From: CBDFLD01 sp965249005
GTDB taxonomy: Bacteria; Acidobacteriota; UBA6911
NCBI GenBank assembly: GCA_965249005.1
Contig: CBDFLD010000021.1
Span: forward strand, 1 to 64,000
Reading direction: 5' to 3'
Length of the DNA stretch: 64,000 nucleotides
The notes below the pieces were generated by a model. That model was not told the origin of the DNA. It did no database searches and saw nothing but the letters and a program-made list of their open reading frames with translations. The stretch's first letter is position 1, and each line of letters starts with the position of its first letter. The translations under genes and the position numbers were made by a program. Below, piece after piece: positions 56,928 through 64,000 of the stretch.

Positions 56928-58841
56928 TCATCGGTCATCAGAGGGTAGAGCAAACGCCAAGAGCTTGCCGGAGTAGGCTTTGTCGTAGACGTTGCCGCCT
57001 CCGGCAGCAATGACGACATACTGCTTGTTGGTTTTTTTACTTCGGTAGGTCATCGGAGTCGCAAACCCGCTGGCAGGAAGAAGCGTGCTCCACAGCTCCC
57101 GCCCGCTATCTTTGTCGAAGGCACGGAAGCGCCGGTCGTTCGTTGCTCCGATGAAAACGACCCCACCGGCCGTGACGATCGAACCCCCGATGTTTTGAGT
57201 GCCGGTCTTGGGCACTCCTCGCTTGGTAAGTTCCTCTCGCTCCCCCAGCGTGACCTGCCAGCGAAACTGTCCCGTGTTGAGATCGATGGCAGTCAGGGTC
57301 CCCCACGGAGGTTTCTGGCAGGGATAGCCGTTGGAATCCTTGAATCCCCTCGTTTTCGTTCCCCGCACGCGAAATGGCACGCTCGCATCCGCCGGTCTCT
57401 CGACCATGCGAAAAAGCGAACCGCTATCCATCGAGTTGACATAGAGGACCTGATGCTGCGGATCGAAGGACGCTCCGCCCCAGTTGGCGCCGCCGTTGCT
57501 TCCAGGGAAGATCACGGTCGGGTCGAGTCCGATCGGCCGGTACATGGGGCCGTCGAGTTGCGCGTCCTTTATGATCTCCAGACACTCCTGTCGAGACTCC
57601 GGAGTTACGTCGGTGATGTCGTCGAGGGTCATCGATTGTCTGGCGAACGGAGGGGGCTTCGTAGGGAAAGGCTGTGTCGGAGCCGACCACTCGCCCGGGA
57701 CCTTGCTTCGGGGAACCGGTCGTTCCTGGATGTCGAACAGGGGCTTTCCGGTGAGACGCTCGAAAAGAAAAACAAAGCCCGTTTTGGTAACCTGGGCGAC
57801 CGCTGCAATCGCGGTGCCATTTCTCGTTACCTCAATGAGGTTGGGCTGCGCGGGTAGATCCCAGTCCCAGAGGTCATGGTGAATCGTCTGAAAGTGCCAT
57901 CTCCGTTTTCCAGTCTGACAGTCCAAGGCGACGACACTATCGCTGAAAAGGTTGGCTCCTTTGCGGTCCCCGCCATAGAAGTCGTATCCGGGCGACGTCA
58001 GAGGAACAAAGACGAGGTGGTACTTCTCATCGACGCTGATAATAGACCAGGCGTTGACGCCCGAGCGGTCCTTCCAGGAGTCGCCCCGCCAGGTCTCACT
58101 TCCAGGCTCCCCTGGCCGAGGGACGGTCCGAAACCGCCACAGCTGTTTTCCCGTCCGCGCGTCAAACCCGCGGACATCCCCGGATGGCCCCTGGGGGTCC
58201 AAGTCGGAAACGAAGCCCCCAACGACCAACACGTTGCCGCACACGGCTACGGGAGACGTCAGTCCGTAAAGCGACTCGGGAAACTCGTCCAGGATGCCCT
58301 TGCTCAGGTCGATCATGCCCTGCTGTCCGAAGTCCTCCTCGAGCTGACCGGTGCGGGTGTCGATGGCAAATAAGCGACCCTTCTGGTCTCCCAAGAAGAT
58401 GCGTCCGCGTCGGCCATCGGTCCAGTAGGCCACGCCCCGGTTTCTGTACATGTATATCCGGTGGGTGAAATCAAACTCGGGATCAAATTCCCATAGTTTG
58501 TGTCCAGTGTCGGGATCGAGGGCGAGCAGCCGGTCGAAAGGAGTGCTCACATACATCACGCCATCCACCACCAAGGGGGTGCACTCGAACGCGGACCTAG
58601 CGGGATGGACTGTCCGATCACTGAAGTCGCCGGTGTCGTGTACCCACGCGACCTCGAGCCGCGCAACGTTTTTCTTGTGGATTTGCGCGAGAGTAGAGTA
58701 CTTCATTCCACCCTTGTCGCCGCCGTACGATCGCCACTCCTGACCCTGTAACGGGGCGCCAGCACGCTGCAGAGTCAAGAGGGAGGCGACGAGATAGACT
58801 AGATGCCCCAAAAAATGTAGAGCACGATTCTTCTCAAACAT
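56928..58841 (-). CDS. PQQ-dependent dehydrogenase (quinoprotein)
   Basis: A periplasmic dehydrogenase of about 637 residues with a signal segment (LGHLVYLVASLLTLQRAGA) and an eight-bladed beta-propeller seen as repeated Trp-docking motifs: ALDPDTGHKLWEFDP, GFDARTGKQLWRF, DCQTGKRRWHFQ, DLNTGQFRWQVTLG and DKDSGRELWSTLL. GDWKD-like and HDLWDWDLPAQPNLIEV segments are typical of the membrane glucose/quinate or sorbosone-type quinoproteins. There is no heme motif (Cys-x2-Cys-His). The substrate is unknown. The start is the ATG at 58841; the upstream frame extension lacks a signal peptide in the right place. No pqq synthesis gene is in the window. Confidence 0.88.
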   Translation of the reverse strand: MFEKNRALHFLGHLVYLVASLLTLQRAGAPLQGQEWRSYGGDKGGMKYSTLAQIHKKNVARLEVAWVHDTGDFSDRTVHPARSAFECTPLVVDGVMYVSTPFDRLLALDPDTGHKLWEFDPEFDFTHRIYMYRNRGVAYWTDGRRGRIFLGDQKGRLFAIDTRTGQLEEDFGQQGMIDLSKGILDEFPESLYGLTSPVAVCGNVLVVGGFVSDLDPQGPSGDVRGFDARTGKQLWRFRTVPRPGEPGSETWRGDSWKDRSGVNAWSIISVDEKYHLVFVPLTSPGYDFYGGDRKGANLFSDSVVALDCQTGKRRWHFQTIHHDLWDWDLPAQPNLIEVTRNGTAIAAVAQVTKTGFVFLFERLTGKPLFDIQERPVPRSKVPGEWSAPTQPFPTKPPPFARQSMTLDDITDVTPESRQECLEIIKDAQLDGPMYRPIGLDPTVIFPGSNGGANWGGASFDPQHQVLYVNSMDSGSLFRMVERPADASVPFRVRGTKTRGFKDSNGYPCQKPPWGTLTAIDLNTGQFRWQVTLGEREELTKRGVPKTGTQNIGGSIVTAGGVVFIGATNDRRFRAFDKDSGRELWSTLLPASGFATPMTYRSKKTNKQYVVIAAGGGNVYDKAYSGKLLAFALPSDDR

Positions 58842-59014
58842 GCGGGACTTATTATGTTCGCGGCGGGGGAATGTCAAGTGTGCCTCGGGTCTCTCACGAT
58901 GCAAGCACTCACGTTCAAGGATCTGAGTGCAACTCTGTGCAGTGAAAACGCGAGACTTCGACGATTCGATGGCCGAACCAGTTCTGGTAGATCGTTGATT
59001 CTGTTGAGTCTTGC

Positions 59015-59043
59015 TTGACAAATGCCGAGAGTGCTCCTAAGAT
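59015..59043 (+). promoter_or_regulatory. Putative promoter of the initiator tRNA
   Basis: TTGACA at 59015-59020, 17 bases, and TAAGAT at 59038-59043. The -10 box ends 11 bases before the tRNA, so the transcript would have only a few leader bases. Both hexamers and the spacing equal those at the rRNA operon (6435-6463). Confidence 0.75.
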
Positions 59044-59054
59044 TTCCTCAATAT

Positions 59055-59131
<77 letters not shown>

Positions 59132-59173
59132 ACGCACTTATACGTTACCAGGAACAACTAAGTTGCTATAGAT

Positions 59174-59206
59174 CAGGGGCTTGCAAGAGCCCCTGGTTTT
59201 GTTTTC
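59174..59206 (+). terminator. Rho-independent terminator after tRNA-fMet
   Basis: CAGGGGCT (59174-59181), loop TGCAAG, AGCCCCTG (59188-59195), then GTTTTGTTTTC. Confidence 0.85.
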
Positions 59207-59259
59207 GGGGCGCCTTTCTTTGGGACGTCAGTGCCATTCTTGGCGTCTTGCTAACAAAA

Positions 59260-59281
59260 TGTCCGTGTTCTGTCCGTGTTC
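59260..59281 (+). repeat. 11-bp tandem repeat
   Basis: TGTCCGTGTTC occurs at 59260-59270 and again at 59271-59281, in the stretch between the tRNA terminator and the truncated-looking methyltransferase. Confidence 0.8.
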
Positions 59282-59348
59282 GGAATTCTGGGAGCGAATT
59301 CTCCCCCTGTTGTTTGATTAAACTGTTGCCGGCAGGCCACCTGAGCAG

Positions 59349-60002
59349 GTGGACCATATTATTCGACGGTTGCAGTTACCTCGTGGGGCGCACATTTTGG
59401 ACCTGGGCTGCGGTCCCGGCCGACACACACTCGAGCTGGCTCGGCGCGGGTTCAGGGTCGTCGGTGTCGATCGGACCTCGAAGGATCTGGAACGCGCTCG
59501 GGCAAACGCCGCGAAAGCAGGGTTGCCAGTGGAGTTTGTCCAGGAAGACATGCGAAGGTTCCGTCAGAGCGAAGGCTTCGATGCCGCCATCAACATGCTC
59601 AGCTCCTTTGGTTACTTCCAGGATCCCGGCGACGACCATCGAGTCCTCGATAACCTGTACGCCTCGCTCAAGCCGGGTGGCCCCTTGCTCATGGACTTGA
59701 TGGGCAAAGAGATTTTGGCTCGCATCTACCAAGAAAAGGACTGGCGGCAACGCCTAGACGGAACTCTGCAACTGGAGGAGAGAAAGATCCTCGATGGATG
59801 GGACTCGATGGAGAACCGATATGTTTTTATCAATGGGGCAAAGCGTCAGGAATTCACCACGCGGCTGAGGTTGTATTCTGGGACAGAATTGGCTGCGCTT
59901 TTACGTCAAGCTGGTTTTACGTCGATAGTTCTGTACGGTGGACTTGATGGCAGTCCCTACGATCAGGCGGCAAAACGGCTAGTAATTACTGCTTGGAAGT
60001 AG
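59349..60002 (+). CDS. SAM-dependent methyltransferase, possibly 5'-truncated
   Basis: A class I methyltransferase: motif I GAHILDLGCGPGRHTLELA, then FRVVGVDRTSKDL (motif II Asp), VEFVQEDMRRFR and GFDAAINMLSSFGYF (motifs III and IV), and a C-terminal ELAALLRQAGFTSIVLYG. From the GTG at 59349 it has 217 residues. Relatives usually carry about 30-40 more residues before the SAM motif; the frame is open back to a stop at 59319 but has no good start or ribosome site there. Truncation, perhaps by integration near the tRNA, is possible. Confidence 0.75.
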   Translation: MDHIIRRLQLPRGAHILDLGCGPGRHTLELARRGFRVVGVDRTSKDLERARANAAKAGLPVEFVQEDMRRFRQSEGFDAAINMLSSFGYFQDPGDDHRVLDNLYASLKPGGPLLMDLMGKEILARIYQEKDWRQRLDGTLQLEERKILDGWDSMENRYVFINGAKRQEFTTRLRLYSGTELAALLRQAGFTSIVLYGGLDGSPYDQAAKRLVITAWK

Positions 60003-60050
60003 CATCTCTCTCGAGCGTCCCCGAAGGGTCTGACTCCTGTATCATGGCGA

Positions 60051-60733
60051 ATGTCATTCAATAGGATGCAACGTCTCACGCCCGAGAAGATCGAAAAGGA
60101 ATTCGTCCAGGTTGCCATTGACCTGAAGGACGTGATTGTCCTGGACGGCGTCGATCAGCTTCCGGGTAATCGTTTCCGCATCCGAAGCCACGACCTCTAC
60201 GGGCCACTACCCGCTATCGAGATCGAGGACGATCGCGATCGGCTGAAGGTGGTTGATGACATTCACAGAGAAGCCGCCAAGCTCTCGGCCATTCACGGAC
60301 TCCGCAAAGAACTGGTCGAGATGTTCGAGGATGCCAGGTTTCTTGAGCCGACCCTGATGAATCAGACTGCAGTCGTCGGGATCTCATACGGAAATGGCAA
60401 GTACACGACGATGGCTGAGGGAACGAGCTTCTTGGATGCTTACCACAAGCTGCGAGAGAAGGTCATTGACGAGATTCTTCCAACGGAACGGATACTGTAT
60501 AGTGCTGGAAATTGCTGGAGAACTACACTTGGACCGCCAATCATGCGCGACGACGTCGTGACCATCAAGTGTTTATCAATGAGATCGGCGAGGTAGTCGG
60601 CATCCAGCGAATGCGCTCTCTTGTGATTCCTGAGGTGGAAGCAGAGCTATCAAACACACAAGTCGTCACACCAGGCCTATTGCAAGGCAATCCGATGCGT
60701 GTGTTCGTTCACGTAGAAGTCGAAGTACAGTGA
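60051..60733 (+). pseudogene. Unrecognised gene, apparently frameshifted
   Basis: The first frame starts at ATG 60051 (MSFNRMQRLTPEKIEKEF) and reads to about ERILYSAG near 60508. It then loses its character and stops at 60596. A second frame, open from about 60508 to 60733, carries ENYTWTANHARRRRDHQVF and NEIGEVVGIQRMRSL, ending VFVHVEVEVQ. Joining the two at about 60508 would give a protein of about 225 residues. I do not recognise the family. It is either a one-base frameshift (mutation or sequencing error) or two overlapping genes. It follows the methyltransferase by 48 bp. Confidence 0.45.
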
Positions 60734-60811
60734 CTTTTTTTTGTGCAGAGAGCTTCTGAGTGTATGGACCTAGCATTTTCATCGCCTTGGGTGTCGCACC
60801 GCGACGTCCCC

Positions 60812-62083
60812 CTATTTTGGCGGGCTTGACTTCGACCTGTCACTCCAGAACCAGAGGAGGGCCATCGATGACAGGAAGAGACTCAACAGCGGACCCATCC
60901 ACAGACTCTTTTCCAGACCATGCTCGGCACCCAGATAGCCGACCAGGTACGGGCCCAGAGCTCCCCCGATGTAGCTGATTCCCGACATGAGGGTGTATGA
61001 CGTTTTGGCGTAGGCTTGGTAACGCATCCCCAGATAAGAATTGATCGATGGGCCGTTGCCAGAAACGAACGCACCGGCAACGAAGAAAAAGACCAAGCCC
61101 CACAGATAGCTTGGACTGATGATGGTCGCGCCGAAGAACAGTGCCGCTCCAGCGGCGCATGCCGATAGGATCATCAATTCGGGAAGCTTCCACCGTCTAG
61201 TGATCAGGCTGAGCAACGCACGACCGGCCAGGACTCCGCCTGCCATAGAGCTGAGTAGGTAGGCGGCCCGAGCGGCATCGATCCCGAGCCTACCCTGGTA
61301 CAGCTGTCCAACGAACGAGAGCATTCCTGCCGCGACCATTCCGTGGAGCGTCGTCACGAGAATGATCATGTACATCGCCGGCTGGCTCAGAATGTACTTG
61401 AACTCGGCAAGCGCACGGTGCTTCATCTCAACGTCGTCGCTGCTCCTGACGGACAAGATCTTCGATCTCATCAACGACGGCCATACGAACAGGGAGCCAA
61501 CCATCAGTGCCGTGGCAAAGTACGCCGCTCCCCAGCTCATGCCGAATCGTTCCACATTGGCCAGGGACCATCCGAGCGCTGCAGGACCCGCAATGCTCCC
61601 CAGAGAACTCGAGATTGCGTGGACAAAAAAGAGCTGCTGACGGATGGGGCCAAAGTGCTCCCCGATAATCGACGCCGTGGTTACGGCCAGACAGAGGACA
61701 CCGAGACCGAAGCAAAAAGCGCCCACGAGAACGACCGTATACGATGGAGCGCTGCCGATCACGGACAAGGAGGCAGCGATAACCACAAACGCGATGGCCA
61801 TCGCGCGGCCGTATCCCACGCGGCCCACCCACCAGCCACCTCCTAGGGTGTAGACCACCGCGCTGCCGTAGTAGCAGACTTGAATACGGCCCATCTGCTC
61901 CAGGTTTACACCGAACACGCGTCTGAAGACTGGAAAGGTGACCGGCAAGTAATTCATGATCGAGCTAGAGACGAAGATCACTCCTAGAACAAACCAAATC
62001 AGCGGATCTTTCCAGGCGGGCGGGACGGTTGATGCGGCTATGGATGGGGCTGTTTGGTTCTGCGACGCTTGGTCGTGACTCAA
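60812..62083 (-). CDS. Major facilitator superfamily transporter
   Basis: A 423-residue protein with twelve predicted transmembrane helices, for example IWFVLGVIFVSSSIMNYL, GAVVYTLGGGWWVGRVGYGR-like loop 2-3 region (GWWVGRVGYGRA) and VVLVGAFCFGLGVLCLAV. A cytoplasmic central loop (RSKILSVRSSDDVEMKHRAL) divides two six-helix halves. The GRVGYGR loop matches the MFS loop between helices 2 and 3. The substrate cannot be told; a sugar or organic anion is likely given the beta-propeller gene beside it. The ATG at 62083 follows a stretch with no strong ribosome site. Confidence 0.88.
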   Translation of the reverse strand: MSHDQASQNQTAPSIAASTVPPAWKDPLIWFVLGVIFVSSSIMNYLPVTFPVFRRVFGVNLEQMGRIQVCYYGSAVVYTLGGGWWVGRVGYGRAMAIAFVVIAASLSVIGSAPSYTVVLVGAFCFGLGVLCLAVTTASIIGEHFGPIRQQLFFVHAISSSLGSIAGPAALGWSLANVERFGMSWGAAYFATALMVGSLFVWPSLMRSKILSVRSSDDVEMKHRALAEFKYILSQPAMYMIILVTTLHGMVAAGMLSFVGQLYQGRLGIDAARAAYLLSSMAGGVLAGRALLSLITRRWKLPELMILSACAAGAALFFGATIISPSYLWGLVFFFVAGAFVSGNGPSINSYLGMRYQAYAKTSYTLMSGISYIGGALGPYLVGYLGAEHGLEKSLWMGPLLSLFLSSMALLWFWSDRSKSSPPK

Positions 62084-62313
62084 GGGATTCTCAAAAGGCT
62101 AAATTGTGGCAAACAACGAACGAGACGCATATTCGAACGCTGCCTGGTTGAACAGCGGTTCTCAATGGATCAGAGAACCTCAAATCCTTTGATCGAACTC
62201 CCGTTTCAGGAGGTCGAGCAGGGAAGGATCGAAGGCGTTTTCGAGGAGCAGGTATCCCTGATCCAGGTAGAAAGCGAGCTGGTCTTCGCGCAATCCCACC
62301 ACGCTTGCTCTCC

Positions 62314-63861
62314 TCAAGCGAACTTCAGCGAGTAGAGGGATGCGTTCTTCATGAAGAAGCGCAGCCGCAGGCTGCCATCGTGCGGAATCTCGCTGGAGCC
62401 TTTCCAGGACATGACCGTCATGGTGCTGTCTCCGGTGAAAGTATCACACTCCTCGAGCGCGCATCCCGGCAGCGCCCGCTCGTCTCCGTCCGTGACCTCC
62501 ACCCGGATGTAGCCCCCCTCGCCGCAGGCGGCATTCAGCTCCAGCCTCTTGCCGTCCGTCCTCAGCACACGTGTCACCACGACCCCCTGGCGTACGAGGC
62601 CGGCGTCGATCGACACGAAACCGTCCCGGCGCAGCTTCGCCAGACCGAGACCGTAGCGGACCTCGTCGAGGTTGCGAGCTTCCGGGACGTCGAGTCCTTC
62701 CTTGAGCCCGCTGATCCACCAGTCGTGATGATTCTTGGCGCCGCCGTGAAATACGTAAAGCTCATCGCCCATCGGAATGGGCGGACTGGAGACGTTGACC
62801 ATGTTGCAGTCCCAGGCACCGGGGGTCGTGCTCAGCCACGCCTGGGACTTGTTCAGATGATGCCAGGTCCAGCCGTCACGACTATAAACGAGCCGGACGC
62901 TCAAGGTATTGGGCACCTCCCGGATGGTGTTGAGGAAACCGAGGTATCCCTGCCCCATCCTCATCTGGCACATTCCGTAAAAGGTCTCGTCCAGGTTATC
63001 GATGTCCTCGTCCGGCGTGAGGATGCACTGCGGGGTGGACCAGTGAATCAGGTCCCGGCTGGTGGCCTGAAAGATCCTGCGCTTGTTGGAACGGGCGGCA
63101 TCGCGGGGAAAGGTGGGGTGGAAGAAGACGCTGTTGGTTACCGGCCGCCGCTCGTCGTGATAGACGGAAAGGATCCCCTTGTGTCGGCAGATGCAACGGT
63201 AGATCCGGGAATCGAGATCGGCATGCACCACATAGAGGTCACCCAGTCCCTCCCCCAGGTGTCCGTAGGTCGGCGTCTCCTCGCTCTGTGTCCAGGTCAA
63301 TCCGTCCGGCGAGCAAGCCAGCGACACCACGTGCCCTCCGGGGTGGTAGTAGCCGTAATAGGTCTTGAATCGCTTCGAGGGATCCTCCTCCAGCGGGTCT
63401 TCGAAGACCGATGAGGATTCGGAGCGTTGAATCGACCCGTCGCCCAGGACGATATTTGTCTTCCGACCTCCTTCTTCCAGATAGTCAAGCTCGGGCTTGC
63501 TCCAGTCGAGGCCGTCCTCCGAATGTGCATAGGCCAGGCGGGACGTCAGCTCGACCCCCAGGGAGGGACGCTTCCGGCCTGGCGCTGCGGCCTCCGGGTG
63601 GATGATTTGCGGCTCGACCTCCCAGTCCTCGTACCAGCACTTGAACTCGTTGGTCACGCTATCGCGAAGCACAGTCCATCCGTTGACCGTGAAGTAAGGG
63701 ACATGCTCCCAGGGTCGGTCCTTCTGAATGAGGGGACCTGGCTCCTTGACCGGACTGTGCACCGTCTTGGTCACGTCCTGGATCTGTTCGAGCAGGATGT
63801 TGTCGAAGAAGTACTGGGGCTCCTCCCCGATCAGCAGCATCGTGCTGTCCATGAAGTTCAC
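62314..63861 (-). CDS. Glycoside-hydrolase-like five-bladed beta-propeller protein (GH32/GH43/GH130-type fold)
   Basis: A protein of about 515 residues with repeated blades visible as LAYAHSEDGLDWSKPELDYL, SLACSPDGLTWTQSEE, FQATSRDLIHWSTPQ and LVYSRDGWTWHHLNKSQAWL, each having the Ser-x-Asp-Gly-x-x-Trp pattern of sugar-cleaving propeller enzymes. A beta-sandwich C-terminus follows (SSEIPHDGSLRLRFFMKNAS). There is no signal peptide. AAGGAG is six bases before a GTG at 63861, which I take as start; the ATG at 63867 is too close to it. Family and substrate are uncertain. The 230 bp to the MFS gene hold nothing clear. Confidence 0.7.
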   Translation of the reverse strand: MNFMDSTMLLIGEEPQYFFDNILLEQIQDVTKTVHSPVKEPGPLIQKDRPWEHVPYFTVNGWTVLRDSVTNEFKCWYEDWEVEPQIIHPEAAAPGRKRPSLGVELTSRLAYAHSEDGLDWSKPELDYLEEGGRKTNIVLGDGSIQRSESSSVFEDPLEEDPSKRFKTYYGYYHPGGHVVSLACSPDGLTWTQSEETPTYGHLGEGLGDLYVVHADLDSRIYRCICRHKGILSVYHDERRPVTNSVFFHPTFPRDAARSNKRRIFQATSRDLIHWSTPQCILTPDEDIDNLDETFYGMCQMRMGQGYLGFLNTIREVPNTLSVRLVYSRDGWTWHHLNKSQAWLSTTPGAWDCNMVNVSSPPIPMGDELYVFHGGAKNHHDWWISGLKEGLDVPEARNLDEVRYGLGLAKLRRDGFVSIDAGLVRQGVVVTRVLRTDGKRLELNAACGEGGYIRVEVTDGDERALPGCALEECDTFTGDSTMTVMSWKGSSEIPHDGSLRLRFFMKNASLYSLKFA

Positions 63862-64000
63862 GGTCATCTCCTTATATATATCAAGAAATCCGGCAGGAGA
63901 TAGTCCCATTTACGGTCTCTCGATTGACTATCACCGGCATAACGTCGTTCCTTTTAAGGGCTCACGTATTGGTTGATGATAACCCACGCCGGCCCTAGAG

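Noticed and set aside
62305..63414. 369-residue plus-strand frame
   Set aside because: It is antisense to the beta-propeller gene, whose repeated Ser-x-Asp-Gly-x-x-Trp blades identify the coding strand.

Overview
The window looks like a bacterial chromosome, most probably Acidobacteriota. The 16S gene and the gene repertoire (paired ECF sigma/anti-sigma modules, a secreted PDZ protein, a PQQ-type quinoprotein, NamZ/MurQ peptidoglycan salvage, many insertion sequences) fit that phylum. I could not run a 16S search, so the phylum is an inference.

Layout. 1-963: end of an IS1380-type element. 1.15-6.2 kb: housekeeping genes purF, purM, purN, tyrS and a Dabb protein. 6.4-11.9 kb: a complete rRNA operon (16S, tRNA-Ile, tRNA-Ala, 23S, 5S) with promoter, processing stems and terminator. 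11.9-25.1 kb: a decayed minus-strand surface-polysaccharide locus (methyltransferase, NodB-GNAT fusion, glycosyltransferase, GT39-like membrane protein, PhyH dioxygenase, two SGNH hydrolases), broken by four insertion sequences, a deletion scar and frameshifts. 25.4-38.2 kb: an IS1380 element; a cupredoxin-like, Nudix and YheT operon; an SDR and a P-loop protein; methylmalonyl-CoA mutase small and large subunits separated by an IS110; and two ECF sigma/anti-sigma modules. 38.3-42.4 kb: PDZ protein, lexA, a DnaC-like ATPase and a proline-rich membrane protein. 42.6-53.3 kb: a sugar kinase; the minus-strand run glcD-glcE-glcF-murQ-nagA-lysA; and, divergent from it, namZ plus a GNAT. 53.4-56.5 kb: a secreted protein gene split by another IS1380-type copy. 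56.5-64 kb: a monooxygenase, a PQQ dehydrogenase, initiator tRNA, a methyltransferase, a frameshifted unknown, an MFS transporter and a beta-propeller protein.

Two themes stand out. First, the 42.6-53.3 kb block reads as a peptidoglycan-salvage module. NamZ would release MurNAc and the kinase would phosphorylate it. MurQ would split it into GlcNAc-6-P and D-lactate, NagA would deacetylate the sugar, and LysA could use DAP from the stem peptide. The co-directional GlcDEF-type flavoprotein/iron-sulfur complex could oxidise the D-lactate that MurQ releases. Second, elements of three transposase types (five copies, four fully inside the window) all abut the palindrome CTAG. In the four complete cases, removing the element plus one CTAG copy restores the reading frame of an interrupted gene, so the ancestral genes can be read from the sequence.

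The initiator-tRNA promoter and the rRNA promoter share the same core, TTGACA-N17-TAAGAT. No CRISPR array, prophage, plasmid origin or recognised defence system was seen.
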